Shown here: positions 37,968-48,374 of the stretch, one piece after another
Layout of the letters: each line of letters begins with the position of its first letter
How positions within the stretch are numbered: the stretch's first letter is position 1
Assembly: GCA_963797765.1 (NCBI GenBank)
Contig: CAWCQU010000003.1
Coordinates: 62,001 to 126,000, forward strand
Length of the DNA: 64,000 nt
Direction: 5' to 3'
Origin: JBGPTK01 sp963797765
GTDB lineage: Bacteria > Acidobacteriota > Terriglobia > Acidiferrales > UBA7541
Position numbers and translations under genes: made by a program
Notes under the pieces: generated by a model
What the model was told of the DNA's origin: nothing
Databases searched by the model: none
What the model saw: only the letters and a program-made list of their open reading frames with translations

Positions 37968-39406
37968 TTAACGGGATGGGAGCACCGTGAACGGACTCGG
38001 CTGCGCTGGCGGCTGCATGGCCATTGAAGAGCGCGGGAAAGCGTCGCGCTGGTAATCGAGCACGCGTCCGAACAAATCGTAAGCCTGCGCCTTGGTGATT
38101 TCAACCGTCGCCAGTGTGCCGGGCGCGGGCATGGAGTCCTCGGTAGCGCCCACAATTTCGGTGATGTAAACCTTGCCGTCAATTTCAGGCGCCATGCCTT
38201 CCAGGCGCGCTTCCCAGACGAGTTCCGATTCCTTGGATGGTCCTTCGAGCATCGCGGTTACACATTGTCCGACGCGAGCACGCAGTTTGCGCGCAGAAAT
38301 TTTCTTCTGGATGGACATGAGAGTGTCGCGGCGGCGCGCGATGGTTTTTTCGTCCACTTTTCCATCGAGCGCAAAACTTTTGGAGGTTTCTTCATCCGAG
38401 TAAGAAAAAACGCCCATCCAATCGAATTCGGCGGCTTGAACGAAGTCGCAGAGAATTTTGAAATCATCTTCCGTTTCGCCGGGAAAGCCCACGATGAACG
38501 AAGTGCGAATGGAAACGCCGGGAATCGATTTGCGCACGCGTGCCAATAATTTCAGAAAAGCATCGCCATTCGCCCCGCGCTGCATTCGCGCCAAAACGTT
38601 GCGGCTTGCGTGTTGCAGCGGCACGTCCAGATATTTCGCCAGCCGCGGATATTTTGCCATGGTTTCAAGCAGAAGCGGCGTGATGCGATTCGGGTAGCAA
38701 TAGAGGAAGCGAATCCAATGGAGATCAGGAATCTGGGCGAGGCGTTCGAGAAGAAGCGGCGAGCCCGTCGCGCAGGCCCAGATCCTCGCCGTAAAAAGTG
38801 GTGTCCTGGCCGATCAACGAAATTTCGCGCACGCCCGCCTGCGCCAGATTTTCCGCTTCACGCACCACCGATTCAAAACGGCGGCTGCGAAATCGCCCGC
38901 GCAGTTGGGGAATAATGCAGAAGGTGCACGGATGATCGCAGCCCTCATTAATTTTAATGTAGGCCGAGTGGTCGGGGCGTAGCCAGAATACGCGGTGACT
39001 CCTCGTGATACAGAAAAGTGGGCAGCGCAGCAGCCCGCGCGGAAGCCTCGCGGCTCAATTCGCCCCGGCAAGCCTGAAGAATATTCTCGACTTCGCCAGT
39101 TCCAATCACGGCGTCAACTTCCGGAATTTGCTCCAAAATATCGTTGCGGAATCGTTCCACCAGGCATCCGGCCACCACCAGTTTGCGCGCTCGCCCGAAT
39201 TTCTTGTATTCGGCCATTTCCAGAATCGTATCGATGGATTCTTTTTGCGCCGGAGCGATGAATGAGCAAGTGTTGACAACGAGCACATCGGCATCGCCCG
39301 CCCGCGGCGTCAGTTCGTAGCCATTGCGCGCGAGAATGCCCATCATCACCTCGCTATCGACAAGGTTCTTCGGGCATCCGAGACTGACAAATCCAACCTT
39401 GGGCAT
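37968..39406 (-). CDS. rimO: Ribosomal protein S12 methylthiotransferase RimO, two frame breaks
   Basis: RimO is a radical-SAM methylthiotransferase acting on an Asp of ribosomal protein S12. The N-terminal MTTase domain has VGFVSLGCPKNLVDSE and VVNTCSFIAPAQKESID. One extra base at about 38968-38978 breaks the frame before SAYIKINEGCDHPCTFCIIP, which holds the radical-SAM Cx3Cx2C. A second extra base, at about 38750-38762, breaks it after LGLRDGLA. The remainder (FLYCYPNRITP, VPLQHASRNVLARMQRG, GFPGETEDDFK) and the C-terminal TRAM domain continue to 37968. Read through, it is full length. The frame breaks split the iron-sulfur core from both ends. Confidence 0.92.
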
Positions 39407-39561
39407 TTTGGCGCTTACACTCCGCGAATGGCGCTGCGATGCAGAGCAGTTAGTCTATCTTAAGCGGTCGAAAAGGGCTAATTCCCATGTGAACGGGCCC
39501 CTCTTTTTTCGTTCACCTGCCCAGCTATTTCGACTAAACTTCGCGCTCGGGGAAAACTTAC

Positions 39562-39990
39562 TTGAAATCGATCTCCATACTTTCGCTGATCCTTGCTTTC
39601 CTGCTTCCCGCTGCGTTCGCGGGCCGCCACGAAGCGAGCGACTGCGAAAAGATGGAACAAATCCGGCCGAACCTTATACTTGACCAGGATTCGCACATTC
39701 ACGGACGCGTGACGGACGCGAAGGACGTGCCGCTGAAAAATTCCCGCGTGGAGCTGAGGAGATACCTTTCCGAAAAAAAACAAGTATTGCTCAAGGGAGT
39801 GAACACCGACGAAAACGGCGTCTTTGAATTAGGCAAAGTGGATGCCGGGAAATACCGCCTGTTGCCTTCGCCCACGCGCGCTTTCAAACAGCCGGGCATC
39901 TTGCAATGCTTCATCGACGAATGCGATTTCGACATTGTCTTGCAGCCCAATGAAGGGGAAGCGGCCACATCCGAGTGTCCGGTTCGCTGA
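39562..39990 (+). CDS. Small secreted protein with a carboxypeptidase-regulatory-like domain
   Basis: A 142-residue protein from a TTG at 39562. A signal peptide (residues 1-20) is followed by a beta-sandwich region (about 45-105). Its pattern, HGRVTDAKDVPLKNSRVELRR with NTDENGVFELGKVDAGKYRL, is that of a CarboxypepD_reg-like fold. Four cysteines near the ends could form disulfides. The start codon has only a GGGGAAAA-type site upstream. Function unknown. Confidence 0.65.
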   Translation: MKSISILSLILAFLLPAAFAGRHEASDCEKMEQIRPNLILDQDSHIHGRVTDAKDVPLKNSRVELRRYLSEKKQVLLKGVNTDENGVFELGKVDAGKYRLLPSPTRAFKQPGILQCFIDECDFDIVLQPNEGEAATSECPVR

Positions 39991-40087
39991 TCCTCTGCTT
40001 CACTGCTGAAATTCATTTCTCCAGCGTCACAATCCATTAAGATAGGCCCGCACGCCGTACCGATCAGGCAGCGCATCCGAGGCAGCC

Positions 40088-41485
40088 ATGCCGATAAAAA
40101 CAATCATCGAGCCATTTCGAATCAAAAGCGTCGAGCCGATTCGCCGTACCACGCGGGAGCACAGGCAAGGTTTTCTGGAAGCAGCGGGATATAACCTTTT
40201 TCTCGTTGCTTCGGACGATGTGCTGATCGACCTGCTCACCGATTCCGGGACGGGAGCGATGTCTTCCGCGCAATGGGCCGCCATGATGCGCGGCGATGAA
40301 TCGTATGCGGGCTCGCCCAGCTTTACGCGATTTCGCGAATCCGTCCAGGGAATCATGGGGTTCAAACACGTGATTCCCACTCACCAAGGCCGGGCCGCCG
40401 AGCGAATCTTGTTCAACGTCGTTTGCAAGAAAGGCGACATCGTGCCGAACAACACCCATTTCGATACCACCCGCGCGAACTGCGAATTCGTCGGCGGTGA
40501 AGCGCTGGACCTGCCCTGTCCCGAAGGTCTCGATCATTCCAGCCGCCACCCGTTCAAAGGCAACCTGGATACGATGCGGCTGGCCGAATTGATCGAGCGC
40601 GTGGGAGCGAAGCGCATCCCGCTGGTGATGATCACCGTCACGAACAATTCCGGCGGTGGCCAGCCTGTCTCAATGGCCAACATCAAGGCGGTGAAGGAAA
40701 TTTGCGCCAAGCACAAGATCCCGCTGTACATCGACGCCTGCCGTTTCGCCGAGAACGCCTACTTCATCAAGCTGCGCGAGGATGGCTACGCGAAAAAAAC
40801 TCCCCGCGAAATCGCCCAGGAAATGTTCCGTTACGCCGACGGCTGCACCATGTCCGCCAAAAAAGACGGCATGGCCAATATCGGCGGATTCCTTTGCACT
40901 AACGACGACGCGGTGGCGCAGGCCGAAAAGGATTTGCTGATTCTAACGGAAGGTTTTCCCACGTATGGCGGGCTGGCTGGCCGCGATCTGGAGGCCATCG
41001 CGGTTGGACTGAACGAAGCGCTCGAGGAAGATTATCTGCAATATCGCATTGCTTCCACGGCGTACCTGGGCAATCACATTTCGGCGGAAGGAGTGCCGAT
41101 CGTGCAGCCGCCGGGCGGCCACGCGATTTACATTGATGCTCGCGCATTTTTGCCGCACGTTCCGCCAACGCAATTCCCAGGCGTGGCCTTGGCGGCGGAA
41201 CTTTATATCGAGGGCGGAATCCGCTCCGTCGAAATCGGCACGCTGATGTTCGGAAAGCGCGACGAGCAGGGTGTGGAACATGCCGGGCCGATGGATTTGC
41301 TGCGCCTCGCGATTCCGCGGCGCGTTTACACGCAATCGCACATTGATTATGTAGTGGAAGTGATTTTGGAAGTTTGGCGAAGGCGCGAGAAAATTCGCGG
41401 CCTCGAATTGACCTTCCAAGCTCCATTTCTGCGCCACTTTACCGCGCGCTTCCGCCGTGCCGCAGAAAGCGGCGCCCACGCCTAG
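40088..41485 (+). CDS. tnaA: Tryptophanase (tryptophan indole-lyase)
   Basis: A 465-residue PLP enzyme of the beta-eliminating lyase family. The pyridoxal lysine is K259 in MSAKKDG. The family has two main activities, on tryptophan or on tyrosine. Here the active site fits tryptophan: the C-terminal RHFTARF has His450 where tyrosine phenol-lyase has Phe, and RSVEIG has Val and Ile where the tyrosine enzyme has Met and Arg (RSMERG). It would turn tryptophan into indole, pyruvate and ammonia. No tnaB permease or TnaC-like leader is seen upstream. It stands alone. Confidence 0.85.
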   Translation: MPIKTIIEPFRIKSVEPIRRTTREHRQGFLEAAGYNLFLVASDDVLIDLLTDSGTGAMSSAQWAAMMRGDESYAGSPSFTRFRESVQGIMGFKHVIPTHQGRAAERILFNVVCKKGDIVPNNTHFDTTRANCEFVGGEALDLPCPEGLDHSSRHPFKGNLDTMRLAELIERVGAKRIPLVMITVTNNSGGGQPVSMANIKAVKEICAKHKIPLYIDACRFAENAYFIKLREDGYAKKTPREIAQEMFRYADGCTMSAKKDGMANIGGFLCTNDDAVAQAEKDLLILTEGFPTYGGLAGRDLEAIAVGLNEALEEDYLQYRIASTAYLGNHISAEGVPIVQPPGGHAIYIDARAFLPHVPPTQFPGVALAAELYIEGGIRSVEIGTLMFGKRDEQGVEHAGPMDLLRLAIPRRVYTQSHIDYVVEVILEVWRRREKIRGLELTFQAPFLRHFTARFRRAAESGAHA

Positions 41486-41500
41486 CCGGACCCGAGTTGA

Positions 41501-42287
41501 CTACACGATGTTCGTGGCGGGAATTCGAAGTCTCAGCATGCGAAGAATCCAATATGCCGATAGGGCGGCTGCCAGGTGTTTCAACGTGTGGCCGCTGACC
41601 ACGCGGCCCTAGCGAGAAAAATTGCGGGTCGAGCGCCTCCAGAATTTTCGCGAGTACGTAGAATCCGAGGGCAGCTACGAAATCCATCCCTCGCGTATAT
41701 CGAGGCGCGAAAAGTCCGAGCAGCAAAAGGATCGTCAGCAGCGAACCAAATTGAACGATTCCATAAAAACGCAGATCGCCGGAACCATGCAATTCCGTTA
41801 CGCGCCAATACATCACGCTGGCAGCTCCCACCAGGAGCAGCGGAAGAAGTGACCGGAGTCCGGCAGCCACGCTAATCCGTTCTGCTATAACCGCAGAAAC
41901 CAAGGCCATGAATGCCAAGAGTCATGGGCAAGCGGTCCCAAACCAGGCGTTCGTTGCCGGGAGCCGCGTGATAATAGGAAGAGCCGAAGCAGACCAGCGC
42001 TACTCCCAGAGAAGAAGACTGATATACGGCCAACGCTCGCGCGAATCGAGGAACCGCGATCCGGCTGCGGCGCCACCGCCGAGCAGAAATCGCAGCCCCA
42101 GAATTCCTACCAGCAGGAACGGAATATTGGAAATCACGTTCAAGAAATTCGGAATTCCGAGAAAGATTCGTGTGTCCGCAAACTCGTGATAACCCGCCGC
42201 CTGTGGGCATTCGGCGTAGAAAAAGAATCGCCACCACGGAAGCAGAAGGATTCCGCAAACGAGCCAGATTCTCGCGCCGCGGTTCAT
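41501..42287 (-). CDS. Alkaline-ceramidase-like membrane hydrolase, three frame breaks
   Basis: A multi-pass protein (about seven hydrophobic segments) of the alkaline ceramidase/CREST-type fold. It opens MNRGARIWLVCGILLLPWW with a GIPNFLNVISNIPFLLVG segment. The family motif FGSSYYHAAPGNERLVWDRLPMTL appears after a frame break at about 42003-42022. A second break at about 41904-41919 leads into MALVSAVIAERISV. A third at about 41597-41616 leads to the conserved SGHTLKHLAAALSAYWIL. The conserved His, Asp and final HxxKH-like histidines are those that bind zinc in the family. It starts five bases after tgpA. The substrate in bacteria is unknown. Confidence 0.75.
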
Positions 42288-42292
42288 CGGCG

Positions 42293-44553
42293 TCAGCGCG
42301 ATTTGGCCGAGCGAATCAGATTTTTGATTGATGTAAGAAGCGAGATCATCTCCCGCGCGTCGGGCGGATGATTGCCGAAGCGAGCGGATTGATAAATCGA
42401 AGTGAGCCGGATGACGGGCGCGGAGATTTCCGCCGAAGGAAGCGCGAGAGCGAACTCGATCGGAGTCTGCGACGGCGTCTTATACCATCCGCGGCGTTCC
42501 AGCATTTTCAGCATTTGCTTGTATTCAATGGCGGCTAGTTCAGGCGGCAGCGGGCCGTCGCGATGGAATCGCAAAGTCCAGCGAGCGGAAAGGTAGCCTC
42601 CCATTTCCCGCCCGCGAACGTAAATCAGCAGGGCAATCAAGAAAACAAGAGCGCCAGGTAGCGAATAAGGCGAATTAGAAACGCGCTGTTGCGTGTGCTT
42701 CAGCAACGCCATCAAAGCGTGGCGTTTCGCGTCGTAATACTGGTGGATGCGCTTGCCCCAGTCCGTGGAGGCGCGCTGCACGTTGCTCCACGCCGTTACC
42801 TGGTGGCGGAAATCGTAATTGATCACCCATTCGCTCCAGGTCACCTGAAACCAATCCCAGTAGTGCGAAAAGCGCGAGAAAAAATTCTTCGATTTTTCTG
42901 CGGCGGGCGGAGTGGGATCAAACGTCAGCCAGCCGTAGCCGGGGAAATAAGCTTCCACCCAACTGTGCGCGTCGCTGGCGCGCACAATATAATCGCCGCC
43001 CACATCGTTGTATTCCCCGGTCAGGAATCCGTTCACCAGCCGCGAAGGAATGCCCAGGGTTCGCAGCATCACGGTCATCGCGGTTGCGAAATATTCGCAA
43101 TGTCCGGCTCGGCGCACAAAAAGAAAATTCGCTAGTGGGTCATTTCCCGGCGGCCCGGAAAGATCGAGCGTGTATCCGAAATTGCTGTGGAAATAGCGCT
43201 CCAGGTTCATGGCTTTGTCATAAGGAGTGGGGGCGTGCGCGCTAACCTGCAGTGCCAGCGCGGCGATCCGCGGGTCAAGCGCCGCCGGCAATTGAAGATA
43301 GGATTTGCGGATCGCGGGAGGATAGATCTCGCCGGCGGTGCGCAATTGCGCGGGAGGAATTGTGGGAATCACGTTGAAGTGGCTTCGTAGCGCAGCTTCG
43401 CGCCCACCCGCTCGGGATTCAGCACCGAACCGGTTTTATCCACCAGCAGAAAATAGCGCTGTAATCCGGGGCCGAGGCGTTCCATTCCAGGGCCGAAGCG
43501 GCCGCGCACTTCCGTGGCCCGCGCTGCAAGGAAAATCGCGTCGGTGGCGAGCGGCTCAAGCAGCACGGTGTATTGCAGGGTGCGGAAATTGCCCGGCTTC
43601 AGCGCGTCGGATGCGAAATGATAGCCGCCCTGGGGCGTGCGCTCGACAATCGTGATGTCGGGTTGCGGCGTGGACCATCGCTTGCCGTCGAAATCGGTAA
43701 GCGCAATGCCGCGCCAGTGAATGGATTCGGCCGAGCCAGGTTCGCCGGCGACGCGGATGCGCATCACCACGGCGGAGCTTTTCTTGATTTGGCCGATTTC
43801 ACCCAACTCCACATTTTCCGTGAAGCCCGACATCAGCGAAGAAGGCTGCAGATTGAGTGCGCTCATATAGCCAGCGGTAAATCGCGGAATCAAAAAGAAA
43901 ATTGCGCCGCCGACCAACAACGCGCCGCCGGCCACGAATACGGAGGTCATGGTCAGCGCGCGGTGCAGCCGTTCAGCCGCTGGAGTGCCCGATTCGATGG
44001 GGGGAGAAACGGCGCCTTCCGCGCTGCGGCGCACTTCCAGCCCCACGAATGTGGAAACGGCCACCAGCAGGAAGAAAGCCAGCGCGACCAGGAAAGTGGA
44101 GTCCACGGTGAGGATGGCGGAGGCCAGCATCGCCGTAAACGCCAGCATGGCCAGAAAAACGTAATCGCGATTGGTGCGCGCGGAATACAGCCGCACCAGA
44201 ATCGCGAACAGCATCAAGTGAATCGAGGCCAGCAATCCAGCATAAAGAGCCGGGTTCGGCGCGCCGGCCGCGATATTGCGCGAGACGATCCAAAGATCAA
44301 CGGGAAAAACAGGAAATAGACCAGCACCATCCAGGTGGCCACGCGCGACGAAATTTCCGGGCCTTTGCCGCGCGCATAGCGCACAAATTTGAATGCCAGC
44401 GCGGCTGGGGGAATGATGATGGAGAACAAGGTCGAGCTTGCCCGTCGAGACCACCGTGAGAATGCTGATGGCTACCAGCATGTACAGCGACACTTCGAAA
44501 TATCGCTGGACGGCGGAAAGTTCCGGCGCGAATGTGCGTGCGGGAGTCGCCAT
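42293..44553 (-). CDS. TgpA-type transglutaminase membrane protein, three frame breaks
   Basis: A large protein with an N-terminal block of about seven membrane helices, a linker, a transglutaminase-like cysteine protease fold, one more helix, and a C-terminal DUF4129-like region (about 85 residues). The catalytic Cys is in RRAGHCEYFATAMTVMLRTLG, and the His and Asp in DAHSWVEAYFPGYGWLTFDPTPP. Frame breaks lie at about 44425-44440 (before FSIIIPPAALAFKF), about 44295-44310 (before DLWIVSRN), and 43372-43393 (before FNVIPTIPP). Relatives form a cluster with MoxR and DUF58, found just upstream here with mutY in between. Confidence 0.85.
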
Positions 44554-44708
44554 AGGTAAAGAATAAGTTTAGCACTCAGCGCCGCCCCCCGCCCGGCCGG
44601 CCGCACGCCCCGGTTACGTAGGAGTAGCTGGTACTAAATCCTTGGCAATTGCGCGCGCCCACCTGCAGCTTGGATTCCAATAGCCATGCGAAGTGCCGAT
44701 CATGAGCG

Positions 44709-45806
44709 CTAACCCAAACCGCGCAGAGCAGCCGCAGCGATCTTCCTCGTAGCGCTCGAGACGGCCGCTCGATCCAGCCGGTCGAGTGGAATAGCCCGCG
44801 CGTCGGCCAATCGCGGCAGGTTTTCGACGTGAGCGAGAAAAGGCACCAGTGTAATCCTGCGAAACGTCACAGTGTGGCCCGCGGAGCTCAGTGGCCGCAG
44901 TGACGGCACCTGAATCTTGTGCCAACGGTCCAGGTGCTTCGTCATCTCCGCGCGGGCATCGCCATCCGCAGCCACTTCCACTGCAGGGAACTGCCACATC
45001 CGCGAGAATAGGACGTGATCGTGCCCGCCAGGTTCCTTTACTAATAGCGTGCGTCCTTGGTTGTCAACCAGCACCGCGGCCGCGATTTCCATTTTCACCG
45101 TGGCTGGTTTTACTCGCTTGGCGGGCAATTTCTCCTGGAGGCCGAGGGCGTACGCGCGGCAGGAACCCCGCAGCGGGCAAGCTCGGCAATTGGGCGATTG
45201 CGGAGTGCATACGGTCGCGCCCAGTTCCATCATGGCTTGATTCCAATCGCCGGCGGATTTTGGCGCGAGCAGATGCTGGGCGGTGTCTTGGAGCGCTTGC
45301 CAGCGCTTGGGAGCGCGCAAGTCGCCCCGAACGGCGCCCAGGCGCGCCAGCACTCGCGCCACGTTGCCATCCAGCACGGCATGGGGCGAATCGTAGGCGA
45401 TGCTGAGGATTGCCGCGGCGGTGTAGCGGCCAATTCCCGGCAGCGCCAGGGCCGCGTCATAATCGCGGGGAAATTCTCCCGCATGCCGCGCAACGATTTT
45501 TCTTGCCGCGGCGTGCAGGTTTCGCGCCCGGCTGTAATAGCCCAGTCCCGCCCACAGCTTCAGCACGGATTCAATCGGCGCGCGCGCCAGGGATGGCAAG
45601 TCTGGGAATCGCTCCAGAAATCGCGCGTAGTAAGGCAGCACTGCGGCGACGCGAGTCTGCTGCAACATGATTTCCGATAGCCAGATGCGGTAAGCATCGC
45701 GCGATTCACGCCAAGGCAGGTCGCGCTTGTGCGCGCGGTACCAGCGCAGCAAGTTGCGACGAACGCCGCTGAGCTCCTTCGCCGGTAATTTGGTAAATGA
45801 AGCCAC
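44709..45806 (-). CDS. mutY: Adenine DNA glycosylase MutY
   Basis: A 365-residue base-excision enzyme removing A opposite 8-oxoguanine. The helix-hairpin-helix domain has LSEIMLQQTRVAAV (catalytic Glu), ALPGIGRYTAAAILSIAYD (HhH and the Asp-containing VLDGNVARVLAR). The 4Fe-4S cluster cysteines are in CTPQSPNCRACPLRGSC. The C-terminal NUDIX-like domain that recognises 8-oxoG spans about 235-360. It sits inside the moxR-DUF58-tgpA run on the same strand. Confidence 0.95.
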   Translation of the reverse strand: MASFTKLPAKELSGVRRNLLRWYRAHKRDLPWRESRDAYRIWLSEIMLQQTRVAAVLPYYARFLERFPDLPSLARAPIESVLKLWAGLGYYSRARNLHAAARKIVARHAGEFPRDYDAALALPGIGRYTAAAILSIAYDSPHAVLDGNVARVLARLGAVRGDLRAPKRWQALQDTAQHLLAPKSAGDWNQAMMELGATVCTPQSPNCRACPLRGSCRAYALGLQEKLPAKRVKPATVKMEIAAAVLVDNQGRTLLVKEPGGHDHVLFSRMWQFPAVEVAADGDARAEMTKHLDRWHKIQVPSLRPLSSAGHTVTFRRITLVPFLAHVENLPRLADARAIPLDRLDRAAVSSATRKIAAAALRGLG

Positions 45807-45838
45807 GATGCATTCTCACACAGCCAAGCTCTCGTATG

Positions 45839-45863
45839 TAGGGGCCGCCTTCAGCCGCGCCCT
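45839..45863. repeat. REP-like palindrome
   Basis: A GGGGCCGCCTTCAGCCGCGCCC element, the reverse-strand form of the palindromes near 28655 and 51697. It lies in the short gap between the DUF58 stop and the mutY start. Confidence 0.7.
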
Positions 45864-45880
45864 CTTCGTTCCCGGGCGGG

Positions 45881-47221
45881 CTAAATGGACTCTAGGAAGA
45901 GGAAGTAAGACGAAGACCAAAGCGCGGTGGGAATGGAACTCTGCGGCCGGTTGGTGAGAATCACTTTGAATACTTCCGTCTGGTCGGCCAGCGAGAGCAG
46001 AAAATTGCTGCCGTCGTCTGACGTCTGCGGCTGGATCGAAGCCAATTCGCGAAGAGTATCGTAGATGATGAAGGGCGCCGAAGTCATGGGAGTCTCGACG
46101 CGATCCGTGCGGAATTGCATCACCGCGTTGATCTCATAAAAATGCCATGCGATGCAAGCGCACAGCGAGACTGCGCGCTCGAAGCGCGCTTCGATTTCGG
46201 CCTGGCCGCGTTCGTCCAAATCTTCGCGCACCGGTCCGATGTAAGGATCGAGCACCAGCATCAAGCGGCGCTCGTCTTCGCGCGCGAACTCGCGAACCTT
46301 CAGCGAGCCGGACTTCGCGGATGCTTTCCAATCGACAAAACGCGCGCTGTCTGTGGTGACGTAAGGGCGAATGGAGTGCAGTTCGTTGCCGCGTCCGCGA
46401 AAATTGCTGACAAGTTCTCCGCTGAGCAGGGGAAGGATCTCGAAGAATTCCTCGGTAGCCGAGACGTGCGGATAAACCACTACTTCCAATTGAGATTCCA
46501 CGCGGCGCGTTTTCTCGAGGAAGCCGAAGGGAAACTTGGTGCGGATTCCGAAAGTATCCTGCCGGTAGATGCCGCGCCGCGGAAAGAGCAGTTCCACTCG
46601 CTGGCGCGCCGAAGATTGGTGCGGGATGTAGGGAAAATAAACGGGCTTGGTCAGAATCTGCGACGATGTTTTTTTTGTCTTGCTTTCCCCTACCACGCGC
46701 AGGGAAAACGACGGCCACAAACGCTTGCGGTTCGCCAGTTCCACCGCGGCGACAATCGGCTGCTCGGCGAAGATGTGCTCGGGCAATTCGAGCTTTAGTT
46801 CGAGCCCGGTGAGAACGACGCGCGAGAGAATGCCTGAGATCAGTATTCCCGCGAGCATGCAGGCAAGAACCATGAACAGCAAATTATTGCCGGTATTGAC
46901 GGCGGCGAGCACCAGCAGCGAAACAATCGCCAGATAAATCAGCCCTTCGCGCGTCAGCTTGTAATTCACCTGGTAAACCAGCCAGTGCAGGCTGGTTCGC
47001 CGCGCGAGCTTGGGCACAATCGCGATCGCCACCCATCCGGCAAGTCCCAAGGCAACCGCGGCCGCGATGGTGGCGATCCAGACGCGCCCTTCTTCCGCCA
47101 CGGATGCGGAATAGAGCGCGACCAGCAGAGCAACCGCCAGCGTGAGCATGGCAATGGCAAAGTTCCGCCAGCCGGGGCGGTCGCGATCTTGCCACCAGCG
47201 CGTTAGAACGAAGCTGGACAT
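45881..47221 (-). CDS. DUF58 domain membrane protein
   Basis: A 446-residue protein. Two or three hydrophobic segments occupy residues 20-115. The family hallmark is present (RGNELHSIRPYVTTDSARFVDWKASAKSGSLKVREFAREDERR, a DUF58/vWA-like core). Its ATG at 47221 overlaps the moxR stop (TAATG). Longer frame sequence upstream reaches 47464 but lies inside moxR and is rejected. DUF58 proteins work with MoxR AAA+ ATPases, likely in assembling or activating envelope or metal enzymes. Confidence 0.88.
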   Translation of the reverse strand: MSSFVLTRWWQDRDRPGWRNFAIAMLTLAVALLVALYSASVAEEGRVWIATIAAAVALGLAGWVAIAIVPKLARRTSLHWLVYQVNYKLTREGLIYLAIVSLLVLAAVNTGNNLLFMVLACMLAGILISGILSRVVLTGLELKLELPEHIFAEQPIVAAVELANRKRLWPSFSLRVVGESKTKKTSSQILTKPVYFPYIPHQSSARQRVELLFPRRGIYRQDTFGIRTKFPFGFLEKTRRVESQLEVVVYPHVSATEEFFEILPLLSGELVSNFRGRGNELHSIRPYVTTDSARFVDWKASAKSGSLKVREFAREDERRLMLVLDPYIGPVREDLDERGQAEIEARFERAVSLCACIAWHFYEINAVMQFRTDRVETPMTSAPFIIYDTLRELASIQPQTSDDGSNFLLSLADQTEVFKVILTNRPQSSIPTALWSSSYFLFLESI

Positions 47222-48168
47222 TAGAGTGGAACGCGGATGGAGTCTACGATTTCGGAGAGTATGGATTCGGATTGCGCCGATTTCTTCTGCGTCGAAACGT
47301 AGCGCGAACTGACCACCACGCGATGCGCGAACACCGGAAGCACCAGTCTTTTGAAATCGTCCGGCAGGCAATAATCGCGGCCGTCGATATAGGCGCTGGC
47401 TTGCGCGGCGCGCAGCAACATGCCCGAACCACGCGGGCTGACGCCCAGATTCAAAAGATCGCACTGGCGGGTGCGCTCGACGATTTCGAGGGCGTAATCG
47501 AGCAGACTATCGTCCACGCGCACCTGGCTGGATGCTTCCTGCATGGCCAGCACGTCGGAAGCGTCCATCACCGGTTGAATGTCTCCCATCGGCGAGTGTC
47601 CGGCAGCGTTGCGGATAATGATTTTCTCGCTTTCGCGAGCGGGATAGCCGATGCGGATGCGCATCAGGAAGCGGTCGAGCTGCGCTTCGGGCAAAGGATA
47701 GGTGCCGTGATGTTCGATGGGATTCTGCGTTGCCAGAACCAGAAAAGGCTGGGGCAACGCATGGGTGAAATTATCCATCGAGACCTGCGATTCGTTCATG
47801 GCTTCAAGCAGCGAGGATTGCGTTTTCGGTGTGGTGCGGTTGATTTCGTCTGCCAGAACTACATTGGCGAAAATGGGTCCGGGCTTGAATTCGAATTCGT
47901 GAGTCGTTTGGTTGAAGATGCTGACGCCCACCACGTCGCTGGGCAGCATGTCTGACGTGAACTGAATGCGCTGAAACGAGCACCGGAAGGAAAGCGCCAG
48001 CGCGTGCGCCAGTGTGGTCTTGCCGACGCCGGGGACGTCTTCGATCAGCAAGTGGCCGCGGGCAATCAAAGTGATCAGCGAAAGATGGATGGCTTCTTCC
48101 TTGCCCTTGACGACGCTGGCAACGGAACGCTGCAGTTGCGCGATTTGGCTGGCGATGGCTGTAGTCAT
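47221..48168 (-). CDS. MoxR-family AAA+ ATPase
   Basis: A 315-residue ATPase with Walker A EDVPGVGKTTLAHALA (about residue 45), Walker B VVLADEINRTTPKTQSSLLEAMNE, and the sensor-2 segment. MoxR proteins are chaperone-like ATPases encoded next to DUF58 and vWA proteins. It is the first gene of the leftward run moxR-DUF58-mutY-tgpA-ceramidase. A tRNA gene begins 43 bases before its start on the other strand. Confidence 0.92.
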   Translation of the reverse strand: MTTAIASQIAQLQRSVASVVKGKEEAIHLSLITLIARGHLLIEDVPGVGKTTLAHALALSFRCSFQRIQFTSDMLPSDVVGVSIFNQTTHEFEFKPGPIFANVVLADEINRTTPKTQSSLLEAMNESQVSMDNFTHALPQPFLVLATQNPIEHHGTYPLPEAQLDRFLMRIRIGYPARESEKIIIRNAAGHSPMGDIQPVMDASDVLAMQEASSQVRVDDSLLDYALEIVERTRQCDLLNLGVSPRGSGMLLRAAQASAYIDGRDYCLPDDFKRLVLPVFAHRVVVSSRYVSTQKKSAQSESILSEIVDSIRVPL

Positions 48169-48211
48169 AGGATTGCAAAAAAGCGACGCTTGTTACAGAA
48201 TCATTCCGCGT

Positions 48212-48287
48212 GGGCGATTAGCTCAGTGGTTAGAGCGCTCCCCTCACACGGGAGAGGTCCAAGGTTCAAGTCCTTGATCGCCCACCA
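48212..48287 (+). tRNA. tRNA-Val (anticodon CAC)
   Basis: A 76-base cloverleaf: a seven-pair acceptor stem GGGCGAT/ATCGCCC, D arm GCTC...GAGC, and anticodon stem CTCCC/GGGAG. The loop CTCACAC gives anticodon CAC, which reads the Val codon GTG. The T arm CAAGG/CCTTG carries TTCAAGT. The 3' CCA is encoded. No tRNA pair or intron is seen. Confidence 0.95.
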
Positions 48288-48374
48288 TAAATTTTCAGTG
48301 CCGAATCCCAACGCCTGGAAATTAAGCTCGCCTTGTAATCCAGCGAGCGACTTCTAATTCTATCGGAAAAATCG

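Noticed and set aside
47222..47464. N-terminal extension of the DUF58 gene
   Set aside because: The extra 81 codons lie wholly inside moxR in another frame; the ATG at 47221 with TAATG overlap is the natural start.
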